A DNA stretch of 64,000 nt. Origin: Halobellus rarus. GTDB lineage: Archaea > Halobacteriota > Halobacteria > Halobacteriales > Haloferacaceae. The DNA is taken from the NCBI RefSeq assembly GCF_024494595.1, contig NZ_JANHDI010000008.1:81527-145526 (forward strand), read 5' to 3'. A model generated the notes under the pieces. That model was not told where the DNA came from. It ran no database searches and saw nothing but the letters and a program-made list of their open reading frames with translations. A program made the translations under genes and the position numbers. Of this stretch, positions 25,530-35,606 are shown piece by piece. Each line of letters opens with the position of its first letter. The stretch's first letter is position 1.

Positions 25530-26828
25530 CTACTGGATCACTTCACGCTTATTAGAGGTTTGAATAGATGAATATAGAATAGCGAGAGCAATACCAACTA
25601 CTAACCCATGGGTTAGTAGTGTAGTCGTAAGGGCGCTATTTATGAGACTGAAAAAAGGAATGATGACCGCAGTAGTGGCGATCGGATCGGTTGAATCAAT
25701 CATACTATTCGCAATAAGAAGTACAAACCCCAAAACGATAGATACAATTAAAATACCCAGTAACCCGAGTTGAGCGTATCCATCAGCGAAGTATGCCGCA
25801 TTTGCGGATGCCCCAGAGAAATACTCACGACCGATAATCGTTGGAAGTGATTCTTCATACACCTCATCAATGAAGAATCCCACTCGACTCATAGAAAAGT
25901 ATGCAAATTCATTCTCGGAAAAATAATCGTAATAGTGTGTCTGAGCTTTTGGAGGCAAAAAGAAAACGCGTCGGATCATAATTGAAGGTATGATCAGAAG
26001 GTCGGAAAACAAATAAACAATATATGATGAAACAACAGAGATAGAAAGAACCTTACTTAGTGTAAGAGAAACACTTCCCTCAAAAAGAATCCAAATAAGA
26101 AGAACAACTAACCCAATTGAAAATAAGTATATTTTATGAGATGTATATAAATAAGTACCAAGCTGAAGACAGAAAGCAACTAGCCCCACCATATATTTTT
26201 TATTTGTTATCCCATATGCGATTAAAAATGGATTCACTACCTTTGCCTGCCAAGAAACTAGGTAGACAAATAGCGTTCCACCATATATTGTCGTACCACG
26301 GACCTCATAGACATCTCTTAGATCTAGAGCAGTTAGCTGAGGTAATCCATTCTGGATTAATAGCCATAATCCGATAAAAATTGAAAAAGAAAGAAGCAAA
26401 GTTGTTAAATTATATATATTTATTGGGAGAGAAGGGCGAGTTAAGTGTATTCCTAGGTCGCTTATCAAAATAGTAAGTATAAAGCCAATACAGATAATAG
26501 AGGTATAGATCAAGTTCCCCGGACCCAATATCGTATAAACAAGTAAAGGGACAAGAGAGAATGCGAATAAAAAATGTAGGATTATTAACCGCAAACTTGT
26601 CTCTTTTACTGGTAGAGACAAGCCTATTATAACAAATAACGTAATACATATACCCAACTCATATGGTGATAATGACATCGAGAAACCAGAATATGAGAAC
26701 ATCGGAACAACAAATATTATATAAAAGAGAGACAATATAAGAGCAAAGACTATATAGTAAAACACCATTAATAATTTGGATTTGTAAATAGTTTGATATG
26801 GATTGATTTTATTTAATTGTGGGTTCAT
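25530..26828 (-). CDS. Wzy-like oligosaccharide repeat-unit polymerase
   Basis: A 432-residue integral membrane protein with about 11-12 predicted helices and one longer outer loop (residues ~285-340) containing FSENEFAYFSMSRVGFF and, after it, ADGYAQLGLLG. This architecture and the late GYAQLG motif are typical of O-antigen-type polymerases, which join lipid-linked repeat units outside the cell. Sequence conservation is always weak here, so the call rests on topology. Very AT-rich with poor haloarchaeal codon use, like the asparagine-synthase-like gene. Both probably arrived together, with the insertion sequences landing later. Confidence 0.7.
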   Translation of the reverse strand: MNPQLNKINPYQTIYKSKLLMVFYYIVFALILSLFYIIFVVPMFSYSGFSMSLSPYELGICITLFVIIGLSLPVKETSLRLIILHFLFAFSLVPLLVYTILGPGNLIYTSIICIGFILTILISDLGIHLTRPSLPINIYNLTTLLLSFSIFIGLWLLIQNGLPQLTALDLRDVYEVRGTTIYGGTLFVYLVSWQAKVVNPFLIAYGITNKKYMVGLVAFCLQLGTYLYTSHKIYLFSIGLVVLLIWILFEGSVSLTLSKVLSISVVSSYIVYLFSDLLIIPSIMIRRVFFLPPKAQTHYYDYFSENEFAYFSMSRVGFFIDEVYEESLPTIIGREYFSGASANAAYFADGYAQLGLLGILIVSIVLGFVLLIANSMIDSTDPIATTAVIIPFFSLINSALTTTLLTHGLVVGIALAILYSSIQTSNKREVIQ

Positions 26829-26910
26829 ATAGCGCTTATTCTCTTATAGACCGTTATACTCGTTAGTTAATAGACTTGCTAAAACAGTAGCTATCTTGTT
26901 GGGAGTTACA

Positions 26911-27606
26911 GGTAGTGTTTAGTTTGGACCATTCTGCCAGCGAGCGAGGCTTGGAGCCATGATTCGGCTGTTTCTGGTTCGACGTGGCTGAAGCAGGTCG
27001 AAAACTACGAGGTTCGGCGCTTCAACTCGCGAAAAATCCGTTCGATGGCATTTCGATTTCCGTATCGAGATATCTGAAATCGGAGGCCGGCTCGGTGAAG
27101 CGCGGTTTGGAGGTGTTGGGCGCCATCGACGAGGAAGACGGCAGTTTCGACATCGTGTTTTTCTCGCAGTTCGCGGAGGAAGATCTCGGTGAGGGCGGTT
27201 GTCGTCGTCGAAAACAGGTGGATATGAAGCAGTTCGTTCGTCGCTGGATCGCCAGCAGCGTACACAGAATTGCTGGTCGTTGATGCGAATCACGGTTTCG
27301 TCGAGCGCGACCTGATTCGGTTCTCGGCCGGATTCGGGCTGTAGATCGGCTTTTTGCACCCAATCGTGGATCGCTTTTCGGCTCCGCTGGACACCCAGGT
27401 CTTTGAGCAATTCGACGGTATTCGACAATGAGAGCCCCCCGCAACGTGCGATTGAATACCGAGTCCCATCGCTGACTCGGGTGTCCGCTCTCGCTCCACA
27501 AAGTCCAAATCGATCCAGTCTCTATGTCTGGTGAGGCGGCTGATTTCTGGCATAGGCACCAAGAAATTGGTCCGCTTCACTTTTCACGCTTAACTAAACA
27601 CGACCC
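26911..27606 (-). mobile_element. Decayed IS6-family element
   Basis: About 696 bp. The ends carry GTGTTTAGTT (26915-26924) and its complement AACTAAACAC (27592-27601) around a broken IS6-type transposase gene. Same size class as the intact IS6 element at 23435. Confidence 0.65.
26919..27553 (-). pseudogene. IS6-family transposase, frameshifted
   Basis: The minus strand reads MPEISRLTRHRDWIDLDFVE in one frame, VELLKDLGVQRSRKAIHDWV and NQVALDETVIRIN in a second, and LLHIHLFSTTTTALTEIFLR through AVFLVDGAQHLQTALHRAG and IERIFRELKRRTS in a third. All catalytic blocks can be recognised, but at least three frame changes break the gene. Confidence 0.8.
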
Positions 27607-27639
27607 GGCAGGCTGCCGAAACTTACTTCACGCAAATTA

Positions 27640-28027
27640 TCCTGCGCATCTCAGCCGGAAATCACGTGCTGCTGGGATGAAGTACGCAAAGTCGCGTCCA
27701 ATGGATCCGCGTCGCCCGGAGAACGCAGAGGAGATTCTCGCCGAGAAACACGATCTTTCAGACACTGAGTTTCTGGTCGATGACTACGGATACTTGACTG
27801 CCCTCTTTCGCGTCGGATTGAGCGGTCACCTAGACTACGTTGACCGAAACCTCATCGAAAAATGTCCTTGTTTCGAGGTGATAAAGTCACCGAGCAAGCG
27901 ACTCGACAGAATCCGTCGAATGACTGTATATGTGCTCGAACAGTACAACATTCTCAGGAAGAACAGCCGGGAGAGGAAGTCCATTTCGGGTCATCCTCCG
28001 GAGTTGGACGAGAAATTCACAGACTGA
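27640..28027 (+). pseudogene. DDE transposase C-terminal fragment
   Basis: The plus strand encodes AEEILAEKHDLSDTEFLVDD, then YGYLTALFRVGLSGHLDYVD and RNLIEK, a pattern found in the catalytic half of haloarchaeal IS-encoded transposases. The following residues lose similarity, and the N-terminal half is absent. The open frame begins inside the neighbouring IS6 remnant. Confidence 0.5.
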
Positions 28028-28076
28028 GGAGAGCTGCCGCTCACAGCGGCGGCGCTCCAACCACTGCGAGACGAAT

Positions 28077-29244
28077 TCAGCCGTAGGTTCGCAACGCCGT
28101 GTTCCATCGTGTGCGGATCGTTCGGATCGCTTCCGGAACGCCACTCCGAAGTGGGTGGCGCTGCCGGAACCACTTGACCAGCATATACCCGATCAACGTA
28201 CAGAAAATATCGAATAAAACGCCATTCAGCGATTGTGAGTGGAAATTTTTGATATTCGTGTACTGTTTCAGTTCTCGGAAGACGATCTCAATCATAGTTC
28301 GAAGCGTGTAGATGCTCATCACCTCTACAGGTGCGTATCCTGACGACAACGTCGTCAGATACGCGAGTTCTTCGCCATCGACGTCTTCGAAGACAATGCG
28401 GCGAAATTTCTCACCGGTCTCAGCTAGCTCAATTCGTTCATCGCGGAGGTGTCGTGTCTCCTGTTCGTCAGTAATCTCGACATCTTGGACGTGCTTCAAG
28501 ATGTCGGCCCGAGCGTCAGATTGGAGTAGACAGATGAAGTCCTTGCCACGCTCCTTGAGTGAGCAGAATTGCTCGTAATCGAGGTAGCCGTGGTCGAACA
28601 CGTGAATTGTCGAGTCGAGGTCTGCAAAGACCTTGACGTCGCTCTGGAGATGACCAAATTGGGTCGGTTCCCGCATCACGCCTGGCGTAATCGTGACACC
28701 AAATGGAGACTTAGCGTCGCCGTCAACGCGAGCGGCAGGATTGAGATGGAGCCCTTCCTCACCCGACAGAATCACCCGCAGGGTCTCGCTGTCACGGCTC
28801 TCGCTCGGCATAGCAATTGATCTGGTGAGGGTGAGATTCGTAGCATCAGTTGCCACAACGGCTCGCTCTAGCCAGTCGAGGCGTTTGCGTTGGACCCCGC
28901 GTTGGTGATCGAGTTGCGGTGAATGAAGTAGCTCGAAGAAGAGACGAACGACCGCGCGGTAGTCGCGGTCGTTCGTCAATCGAGAGAAGGTCGAGCCAGC
29001 CATATACGCCACCTGCTCGTGGGTGTTGGTTTTCTCATCGACCTCGGCAAGCGAGTGGGGGGTGAATTCCCTCAAGAATAGCGACTTTGTGGTGGTTGTC
29101 GAAATCGTGTTTCGCAGTGTAAGTGCTGATTTCGAAATCGTCAGCAATGGACTTGCTGTCGACTGCGTCGAGCAGCGAATAATATTCAGCTCCGACGGTT
29201 AGTGAGGAGGTGCTTTCGATCGGGCATTCAGTTTGTGTTCCCAT
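28077..29244 (-). pseudogene. IS4-family (ISH8-like) transposase, frameshifted
   Basis: The N-terminal part (YYSLLDAVDSKSIADDFEIS) is in one frame. The rest, from LREFTPHSLAEVDEKTNTHE through VVATDATNLTLTRSIAMPSE, IHVFDHGYLDYEQFCSL and IEIVFRELKQYTNIKNFHSQ to the end LRTYG, is in another. The catalytic Asp, Asp and Glu are all in the second part. A single frameshift near 29060-29100 separates them, so the gene is broken only there. Confidence 0.75.
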
Positions 29245-29332
29245 CAGCCCGGATCTAACTACTCGAAACGGGACAGATTATACTAAGTCCAAATCAGGTC
29301 AGTTATACGTCTGCTCCTCACCTGTTGTTGTG

Positions 29333-30442
29333 ATGGATAGTCTACACCTAACAACCGCCCATACGCCGATAGACACCCGGATCTTCGACAAGGAGGCCAC
29401 CAGTTTGATACAGGCGGGGTTCGATATCGGGATCCTCGCACACGATACGCCGGATGAAGACCGAAACGGCGTTCGATTTTTTGATCTCGGATCGGTCGAC
29501 ACACGCGCTAAGCGATGGCAGAGCATTCCACAGGTCGCTCGAACGGCAAAACGTCTCGACGCGTCGATATACCACTTTCACGATCCGGAGTTGATCCCAG
29601 TTGGCCTTTACCTCTCGGCGACGACTGATGCAGCCATCGTGTACGATGTCCACGAAGATTACGGACACATCGTTACGACGCGCGAGTGGATTCCGAAGCC
29701 GGTATCGGTTCCGCTGTCGTATACAGTCCCCAAAATCGAGAGGTACGCAGCAGAGCAGTTCGACGCCATAATTACGGTTTCCGACTGGATTGCTGCTCCG
29801 TTCCGCGATCGAGGGATACCTGTTACAGTCGCCCACAATTTTCCCCGGACGGAATCGTTACAGCAGGCAACGAACTCGATCAAGCGAACCCGAACACACG
29901 TCCTCTGTTACGTCGGTGGGTTATATGAGCTACGTGGGATCTACCGAATGCTCGAACTCCTCGAAACGTTGCTGGAGCGTGACGTTGATATCGAGTTGTG
30001 GGCACTCGGGGAGTGGTCTCCAGACGAGGATCACGCGCGAGTGAATCGTTTCATTCAACAGCGAGATCTCAAAGACCACATTCGATTCCCTGGTTATCTT
30101 CCGTACGAAGATATGTTCCTGTACCTCCACTCTGCCGACGTCGGGCTCGCATTGCTTGACGTCGAACACTACAAGAAAGGCGTTCCAACGAAGTTCTTCG
30201 AGTACCTCTATGCGGGCCTGCCGATCGTGACGACTCCCGTCGATGCAGTTGAGGAGTTTATGCCCGAACAGTACTGCTATGTCGTTCCACAAGGAGATAC
30301 GGAGGCCACGGCAGACGCCGTTGAGAAAGCTATCACGACCGACTACGGCGCGGAAGTGATGCGCTCCCTAGTCGAGAAAGAGTACAGCTGGGAAGCTGAA
30401 GCCGAGAAACTCGTCGCTCTGTACGAGGATCTACTCCGATAG
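29333..30442 (+). CDS. Family 4-type glycosyltransferase
   Basis: A 369-residue GT-B enzyme that adds a sugar from a nucleotide donor to a growing lipid-linked glycan at the inner membrane face. The ATG at 29333 starts MDSLHLTTAHTPIDTRIFDK, a typical acceptor-domain opening; the longer frame upstream covers transposon sequence. The donor domain has the conserved acidic/Gly segment KKGVPTKFFEYLYAGLP around residues ~280-297. It is the first intact gene after the IS-rich region and converges with the 2-epimerase gene, overlapping it by 12 bases. The sugar cannot be predicted. Confidence 0.85.
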   Translation: MDSLHLTTAHTPIDTRIFDKEATSLIQAGFDIGILAHDTPDEDRNGVRFFDLGSVDTRAKRWQSIPQVARTAKRLDASIYHFHDPELIPVGLYLSATTDAAIVYDVHEDYGHIVTTREWIPKPVSVPLSYTVPKIERYAAEQFDAIITVSDWIAAPFRDRGIPVTVAHNFPRTESLQQATNSIKRTRTHVLCYVGGLYELRGIYRMLELLETLLERDVDIELWALGEWSPDEDHARVNRFIQQRDLKDHIRFPGYLPYEDMFLYLHSADVGLALLDVEHYKKGVPTKFFEYLYAGLPIVTTPVDAVEEFMPEQYCYVVPQGDTEATADAVEKAITTDYGAEVMRSLVEKEYSWEAEAEKLVALYEDLLR

Positions 30443-31498
30443 CTCACTCAACGCCCGAAAGATCGTCTCCCCCGCTTTGCCGTCTCCATAGGGCTCTGAA
30501 TCCGACGACGACCGAGGTGGGTCAGCCAACGCCCCCGTGATCGCGTCGGCGTCCGCACCCACCAACACGTTCCCACCGGCTGCGACTGTCTCCGGCCACT
30601 CCGTTTCTTCACGCAGCGTCACGCAGGGAACGTTGAGGAAGAACGCCTCCTTCTGAATGCCACCGGAATCGGTCACGATGATTTCCGCACCGGCCTGAAG
30701 CATAACGAAGTCCAGATATCCAACTGGATCGATGAGCGTGAGATTTTCTTCGGCCATCTCCAGAAGATCGTATCGCTCTAACCGTTCGATCGTCCGCGGG
30801 TGAGTTGGGAAGATGACGGGACGCGGATCGGCAGCAAGACTCGCAAGGATCGTCTCCAAGCGTGCCCGATCGTCTGTGTTCCGAGGTCGGTGGACTGTCG
30901 CGAGGAGGTACTCCGTGTCCCCAACGCCGAGATACTCACGGATCGTCGAATGTTCTGCTCCTTCCTCGCGCGCCCACAACAACGAATCGTACATCACGTC
31001 GCCAACGTTGTACACTCCGTCAGTGATCCCCTCGGATTCAAGATTGTCGACGGCGCGTTCGCTGGGTGTGAACAGGATATCCGCGGCGTGATCGGTCAAG
31101 ATTCGATTCATCTCTTCGGGCATATCCCGATTAAAACTTCGTAATCCCGCCTCAACGTGTGCCAGCTTCACGTCCACCTTTGAGGCGACAATTGCGGCCG
31201 CGAGCGTCGAGTTCGTGTCCCCGTAACAGAGCAGTACGTCCGGTTCGTACTCGTCTACCAACTCCTCAAGTCCGATCATCATCTGAGCGGTTTGAGTGGC
31301 GTGACTATCCGATCCGATACCGAGGTTGTGATCCGGCTCAGGGATTCCCAGTTCCTCGAAGAACACGTCGGAGAGTTCCTCGTCGTAGTGCTGACCGGTG
31401 TGGACGAGTATCTCGTCGTGGTCGCGACGCAATTCACGGGAAACCACGAAGGCCTTGATGAACTGTGGTCTAGCTCCGACAACCGAAAGAACGTCCAT
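30431..31498 (-). CDS. UDP-N-acetylglucosamine 2-epimerase (WecB/WbpI type)
   Basis: A 355-residue non-hydrolysing epimerase. Family motifs in order: GARPQFIKA (start), CYGDTNSTLAA, LAHVEAGLRSFNRDMPEE, ILFTPSERAVDNL, ATVHRPRNTDD and VTDSGGIQKEA. The ATG at 31498 begins the Rossmann strand. It converts a UDP-GlcNAc-type sugar to the manno form. Its neighbour is a divergent four-gene operon for a diacetamido-uronic acid, so WbpI-like use on UDP-GlcNAc3NAcA is as likely as plain UDP-GlcNAc. The 124-bp divergent gap probably holds both promoters. Confidence 0.9.
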   Translation of the reverse strand: MDVLSVVGARPQFIKAFVVSRELRRDHDEILVHTGQHYDEELSDVFFEELGIPEPDHNLGIGSDSHATQTAQMMIGLEELVDEYEPDVLLCYGDTNSTLAAAIVASKVDVKLAHVEAGLRSFNRDMPEEMNRILTDHAADILFTPSERAVDNLESEGITDGVYNVGDVMYDSLLWAREEGAEHSTIREYLGVGDTEYLLATVHRPRNTDDRARLETILASLAADPRPVIFPTHPRTIERLERYDLLEMAEENLTLIDPVGYLDFVMLQAGAEIIVTDSGGIQKEAFFLNVPCVTLREETEWPETVAAGGNVLVGADADAITGALADPPRSSSDSEPYGDGKAGETIFRALSELSE

Positions 31499-31622
31499 AT
31501 CGGATATCGATAACTCCAGAACCCAGTTATACCGTTCGATATGACGCGGGTGACAGCCCTCGTATCGGAAGATTATCATACTTCTGCCGACTGGATCCGA
31601 ACAGGAGACAATCTTTGACGAT

Positions 31623-32168
31623 ATGAATCAGGCTACGATCGGGTACGAGTATGCGGACGACTCCGACGATCCCCACATCGGAGCCGACCCGACGATTCGG
31701 GCGGGGACGATCATCTACGACGACGTCGCAATCGGCGACCGATTCTCGACGGGTCACTACGCGCTCGTTCGAGAGTTAACCGAGATCGGCGACGACGTGC
31801 TCGTCGGAACCAAGGCCGTCATCGACGGGCGCACGACCGTCGGATCCGGAGTCAGCCTCCAGACCGGTGTGTATGTCCCCTCCGACACGACGATCGGCGA
31901 TCACGTCTTCGTCGGTCCACATGCCATCTTGACCAACGATCCGTATCCAGTCCGGGAGGATGCCGACCTTGCCGGACCAACGATCGAAGACCACGCGTCT
32001 ATCGGCGCGAACGCGACGATCCTTCCTGATATAACTCTCGGAGCCAGATCGTTTGTTGCGGCTGGATCTGTCGTCGTTGATGACGTACCACCGGAGACGC
32101 TCGCGATCGGTGCGCCCGCGGAGCATCGACCGCTTCCCGAGGAGATCCCGCGGCAAAACGAGCTATGA
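31623..32168 (+). CDS. Hexapeptide-repeat N-acetyltransferase (WbpD/WlbB type)
   Basis: A 181-residue left-handed beta-helix acyltransferase, with repeated hexads such as IGDDVLVG, IGDHVFVGPHAILTNDPYPV and IGANATILPDITLG. The FVGPHAILTNDPYPV block with its catalytic His and Asn/Asp is characteristic of enzymes that acetylate the 3-amino group of UDP-GlcNAc3NA-type sugars (WbpD, WlbB). First gene of a tight operon; its stop overlaps the aminotransferase start by 4 bases. Confidence 0.85.
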   Translation: MNQATIGYEYADDSDDPHIGADPTIRAGTIIYDDVAIGDRFSTGHYALVRELTEIGDDVLVGTKAVIDGRTTVGSGVSLQTGVYVPSDTTIGDHVFVGPHAILTNDPYPVREDADLAGPTIEDHASIGANATILPDITLGARSFVAAGSVVVDDVPPETLAIGAPAEHRPLPEEIPRQNEL

Positions 32169-33250
32169 CGATACGGATCGCCAACCCGACGATGAGCGAC
32201 GAGGCAAAGGATCGCGTAGAAGCCGTCCTTGACAGCGGAATGCTCGCGGACGGGCCGGAGGTCCGTGAGTTCGAAGACGAGTTCGCGAACTACTGCGGAG
32301 TCGAACACGGAGTCGCGACGGCAAACGGAACGGCCGCACTCCACGCCGCGCTTGAAGCGCTCGGGATCGGCAAGGGCGACACCGTATTGACGACACCCTT
32401 TTCCTTCGTCGCCACCGCAAACACGGTCCGATTTACCGGGGCAGAGCCGGTGTTCGCCGATATCGACCCGGAGACGTACAATATCGATCCCGAGGCGGCC
32501 GCGACGACCGCACGTGAACACGATGTCGACGCGATTATGCCGGTCCACCTGTACGGACTCCCGGCAGACATGGATTCGATCTGCGAGTTGGCAGACGAGC
32601 TCAACGTTCCAGTTATTGAGGATGCAGCACAGGCACATGGCGCAACCTACGACGGCGATCGAGTGGGTGCCCTTGGAGATGTGGCGTGCTTCTCGTTTTA
32701 CCCGACAAAGAATATGACCACGGGAGAGGGCGGAATGATCGTTACCGATTGTGACGGCGTCGCCGAGGCAGCTGCTCAGTTCGTCAATCACGGCCGGACC
32801 GAGTCGTACGACCATACGACACTCGGACACAACTTCCGAATGACGAGTATGGCAGCGGCCATCGGGCGGGTCCAGCTGGACCAGCTCCCTGAGTTTATCA
32901 AGACCAGACGATCGAACGCTTCGAAGTTGACCAACAGTCTTGCCGAAACGAGCGTCGTCACTCCGACCGAACCGGAGAGCATAAGACACGTCTACCATCA
33001 GTACACGATCCGTACGAACGATCGGAACTCACTCCAAGATCACTTGGACGACCACGGGATCGGAAACGGGGTATACTATCCGAAGTGTATTCATAATCAA
33101 CCTGTGTACGAAGATATCGAGGTGACGGCACCGGAAGCCGAGCTCGCCGCGACTGAAGTCCTCTCGCTTCCGGTTCATCCCTCCCTCTCGGACGACGATG
33201 TCGATCGTATCATCGAGGTAATTCAGGACTATGACACGAAACAAGACTGA
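32165..33250 (+). CDS. PLP-dependent sugar aminotransferase (DegT/DnrJ/EryC1/StrS; WbpE/WlbC type)
   Basis: A 361-residue aminotransferase. It forms the 3-amino group on a 3-keto UDP-sugar with glutamate as likely donor. Visible family features are GVATANGTAALHAAL for cofactor phosphate binding, IEDAAQAHGA with the pyridine-binding Asp, and SFYPTKNMTTGEGGM with the Schiff-base Lys at about residue 182. Starts overlapping the acetyltransferase stop (ATGA) and ends 20 bases inside the oxidoreductase gene, so the operon is translationally coupled. Confidence 0.92.
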   Translation: MTIRIANPTMSDEAKDRVEAVLDSGMLADGPEVREFEDEFANYCGVEHGVATANGTAALHAALEALGIGKGDTVLTTPFSFVATANTVRFTGAEPVFADIDPETYNIDPEAAATTAREHDVDAIMPVHLYGLPADMDSICELADELNVPVIEDAAQAHGATYDGDRVGALGDVACFSFYPTKNMTTGEGGMIVTDCDGVAEAAAQFVNHGRTESYDHTTLGHNFRMTSMAAAIGRVQLDQLPEFIKTRRSNASKLTNSLAETSVVTPTEPESIRHVYHQYTIRTNDRNSLQDHLDDHGIGNGVYYPKCIHNQPVYEDIEVTAPEAELAATEVLSLPVHPSLSDDDVDRIIEVIQDYDTKQD

Positions 33251-34208
33251 CGTTGGCGTGATCGGCGTCGGATCGATGGGCCAACACCACGTACGCGTGT
33301 ATCGTGAGCTGAATGACGTAAACCTCGTCGGGATCGCTGATGCCGACTCGGATCGAGCGAGCGAGGTCGCCGAGAAACGCAATACCGAAGCGATCGAAAC
33401 GGGAGACCTATTGGAGGCCGTAGACGCCGTCTCGGTCGTCGTCCCGACTCAGTATCACTACGACGTGGTGACGACGTGTCTGGACGAAGGCGTCGCGACG
33501 TTCGTCGAGAAACCAGTGTTAGGATCGCTCGATCGCGCCAACGATCTCCTCGCTCAAGTCGAGGCAGCGGATGTGCCCGTCCAAGTGGGTCACATTGAGC
33601 GATTCAATCCTGCCGTGACTGTGCTCTCAGAGATCGTTGAGGATCTCTCGCTCGTTAGTGCCCGTGCTCGACGACTTGGCCCCGAACCAGATCGGAAGAT
33701 TGAGGACAGCGCTGTGACCGATCTGATGATCCACGACATCGATATTGTGCTGTCTTTATTCGACGAGACACCCACCTCGGTATCCGGATCCGGTGTCCGT
33801 GAGGGGCGACACGCAAGCGCACTTCTGGAATTCGATGGTGATCGAATGGCGTTGCTTACTGCGAGTCGAAAGACACAACGGAAGGTCCGAACCCTTGAGA
33901 TCACCGCAGAGGAGTGTTTCATCGAAGTCGATTATCTCGATCAGTCGATCGAGATCCACCGAAATTCGGTTCCAGAATATATTGAGGAAGATGGTGATGT
34001 TCGGTTCAAACACGAGAGCATCGTCGAACGGCCCGTTGTCCAAAACGGGGAACCGCTACGGAGAGAACTTGAATCGTTCTTGGAAGCTGTAAAATCGGAA
34101 ACAACGCCAGAGGTACCCGTCCAAGACGGATTAGATGCTCTTTCAGTCGCACTAGAAATCGAACAGGAAACGAGTCCCGACCTCGTGATGGCTTCAACCG
34201 ATGACTGA
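33231..34208 (+). CDS. Gfo/Idh/MocA oxidoreductase (WbpB/WlbA type)
   Basis: A 325-residue NAD-dependent dehydrogenase. VGVIGVGSMGQHHVRVY is the Rossmann fold and ATFVEKPVLGS contains the EKP catalytic Lys (about residue 93). LMIHDIDIVLSLF carries the family's HDxD block. In the WbpB/WlbA family it oxidises C3 of UDP-GlcNAcA to the ketone used by the aminotransferase. Overlaps both neighbours (20 bases before, 8 after). Confidence 0.88.
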   Translation: MTRNKTDVGVIGVGSMGQHHVRVYRELNDVNLVGIADADSDRASEVAEKRNTEAIETGDLLEAVDAVSVVVPTQYHYDVVTTCLDEGVATFVEKPVLGSLDRANDLLAQVEAADVPVQVGHIERFNPAVTVLSEIVEDLSLVSARARRLGPEPDRKIEDSAVTDLMIHDIDIVLSLFDETPTSVSGSGVREGRHASALLEFDGDRMALLTASRKTQRKVRTLEITAEECFIEVDYLDQSIEIHRNSVPEYIEEDGDVRFKHESIVERPVVQNGEPLRRELESFLEAVKSETTPEVPVQDGLDALSVALEIEQETSPDLVMASTDD

Positions 34209-35592
34209 TTCTGATAGCCCGCCAATAAATCTCGAATCGCTGTACGGAACTTCTGTAGAGGAAGAAACTCAACAAAAAGCATTCTCAGAGGGCGAGGTTC
34301 CAGTCGCCGTTTATGGGCTCGGAAAGATGGGTCTTCCCTTAGCGTCCGTGTTCGCAGAGACGTGTGGGAACGTGATCGGAGCTGATATCGATCCCGATGT
34401 CGTTGCTACCCTTCAGGACGGAGGGTGTCACGTAAAGCGGGAACCTGGACTTGATTCGCTTGTCGCCGATCTTGTCGATAGCCGATCTCTCCGAGCCACG
34501 ACGGAACCCCGTGAAGCGTCTCGAGATGCGTCCGTCCACGTAGTGATCGTTCCAACCCCGATCACCGACGAGAAAGAACCGGACCTTGCGATCCTCGATA
34601 CGGTAATCGGAGATATCGCGACTGGACTAACCGAAGGAGATCTCGTCCTCATAGAGTGTACGGTGCCACCCCAGACGACCGAACAGCGGGTTTTCGAGCA
34701 ACTGCTCGAGGAATCGGATCTCGAACGCGGAGAGTTCGGCGTCGCGTTCTGTCCCGAACGAACTTCCTCGGGACGAGCACTCAAAGACATCAGGGGTGAG
34801 TATCCGAAGGTCGTCGGAGGTGTAGATGAGGAAAGTACTCGTGCTGCGAGCGTGATATACGATACGATCAATTCTGAAGGCGTGCTTACGGTTTCGAACG
34901 CAACGACTGCGGAAGCCGTCAAACTCTTCGAGGGACTCTACCGAGACGTTAACATTGCACTCGCAAACGAACTGGCCAAATTCACCGACGAGTTAGGAAT
35001 TGATGTTCGTGAAGCAATCGATACCGCGAACACACAGCCGTTCTGTCACATTCACGACCCTGGTCCTGGCGTTGGGGGCCACTGTATCCCGTATTATCCA
35101 TATTTCCTGATCAAGCCGTTTGAGACACCATCTCCACTCCTCTCTACGGCACGAGAAGTGAACGATTCGATGCCGTCGTTCACTGTCTCCAAGGTGCGGG
35201 AAGGGCTGGAATCGCAAGGAATCGCAATCGAAGATTCAACAGTCGTCGTACTCGGATTGACGTATCGTCCAGGCGTCGAAGAGATCCGAGCTTCGCCCTC
35301 GATTTCCATCACCCACGAACTCACCGATCTCGGTGCGGACGTGTATGCCATAGATCCGTTACTCGATATGTTCGATGCCTTTGAAGCGCAGCCGATTGAT
35401 CAAGAGGATATCTACGATCTCGGAGCCGATGCGATCGTTCTTGTGACTCCACATAAGGAATTCGAGGCAATCCGATGGGAAGAACTTGATACAGACCCCA
35501 ATGGGCCAGCCGTTCTTATAGATGGCCGAGCAACGCTTGATAACTTAGATTTTGACGCGTGGACCTATACTATCAGTGGTGGTGCTCGATAG
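34201..35592 (+). CDS. UDP-N-acetylhexosamine 6-dehydrogenase (WbpA/WecC type)
   Basis: A 463-residue nucleotide-sugar dehydrogenase that makes a uronic acid through two NAD-dependent steps. An acidic ~30-residue leader precedes the Rossmann motif VAVYGLGKMGLPLASVF. FCPERTSSGRALKDI and KLFEGLYRDVNIALANELAK follow. The catalytic Cys lies in GPGVGGHCIPYYPYFL (about residue 295). Last gene of the four-gene operon. Together with the three upstream enzymes and the 2-epimerase it completes the route to UDP-diacetamido-uronic acid. A second, different dehydrogenase lies at 39685. Confidence 0.9.
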   Translation: MTDSDSPPINLESLYGTSVEEETQQKAFSEGEVPVAVYGLGKMGLPLASVFAETCGNVIGADIDPDVVATLQDGGCHVKREPGLDSLVADLVDSRSLRATTEPREASRDASVHVVIVPTPITDEKEPDLAILDTVIGDIATGLTEGDLVLIECTVPPQTTEQRVFEQLLEESDLERGEFGVAFCPERTSSGRALKDIRGEYPKVVGGVDEESTRAASVIYDTINSEGVLTVSNATTAEAVKLFEGLYRDVNIALANELAKFTDELGIDVREAIDTANTQPFCHIHDPGPGVGGHCIPYYPYFLIKPFETPSPLLSTAREVNDSMPSFTVSKVREGLESQGIAIEDSTVVVLGLTYRPGVEEIRASPSISITHELTDLGADVYAIDPLLDMFDAFEAQPIDQEDIYDLGADAIVLVTPHKEFEAIRWEELDTDPNGPAVLIDGRATLDNLDFDAWTYTISGGAR

Positions 35593-35606
35593 AATCGTTC
35601 AACCAG

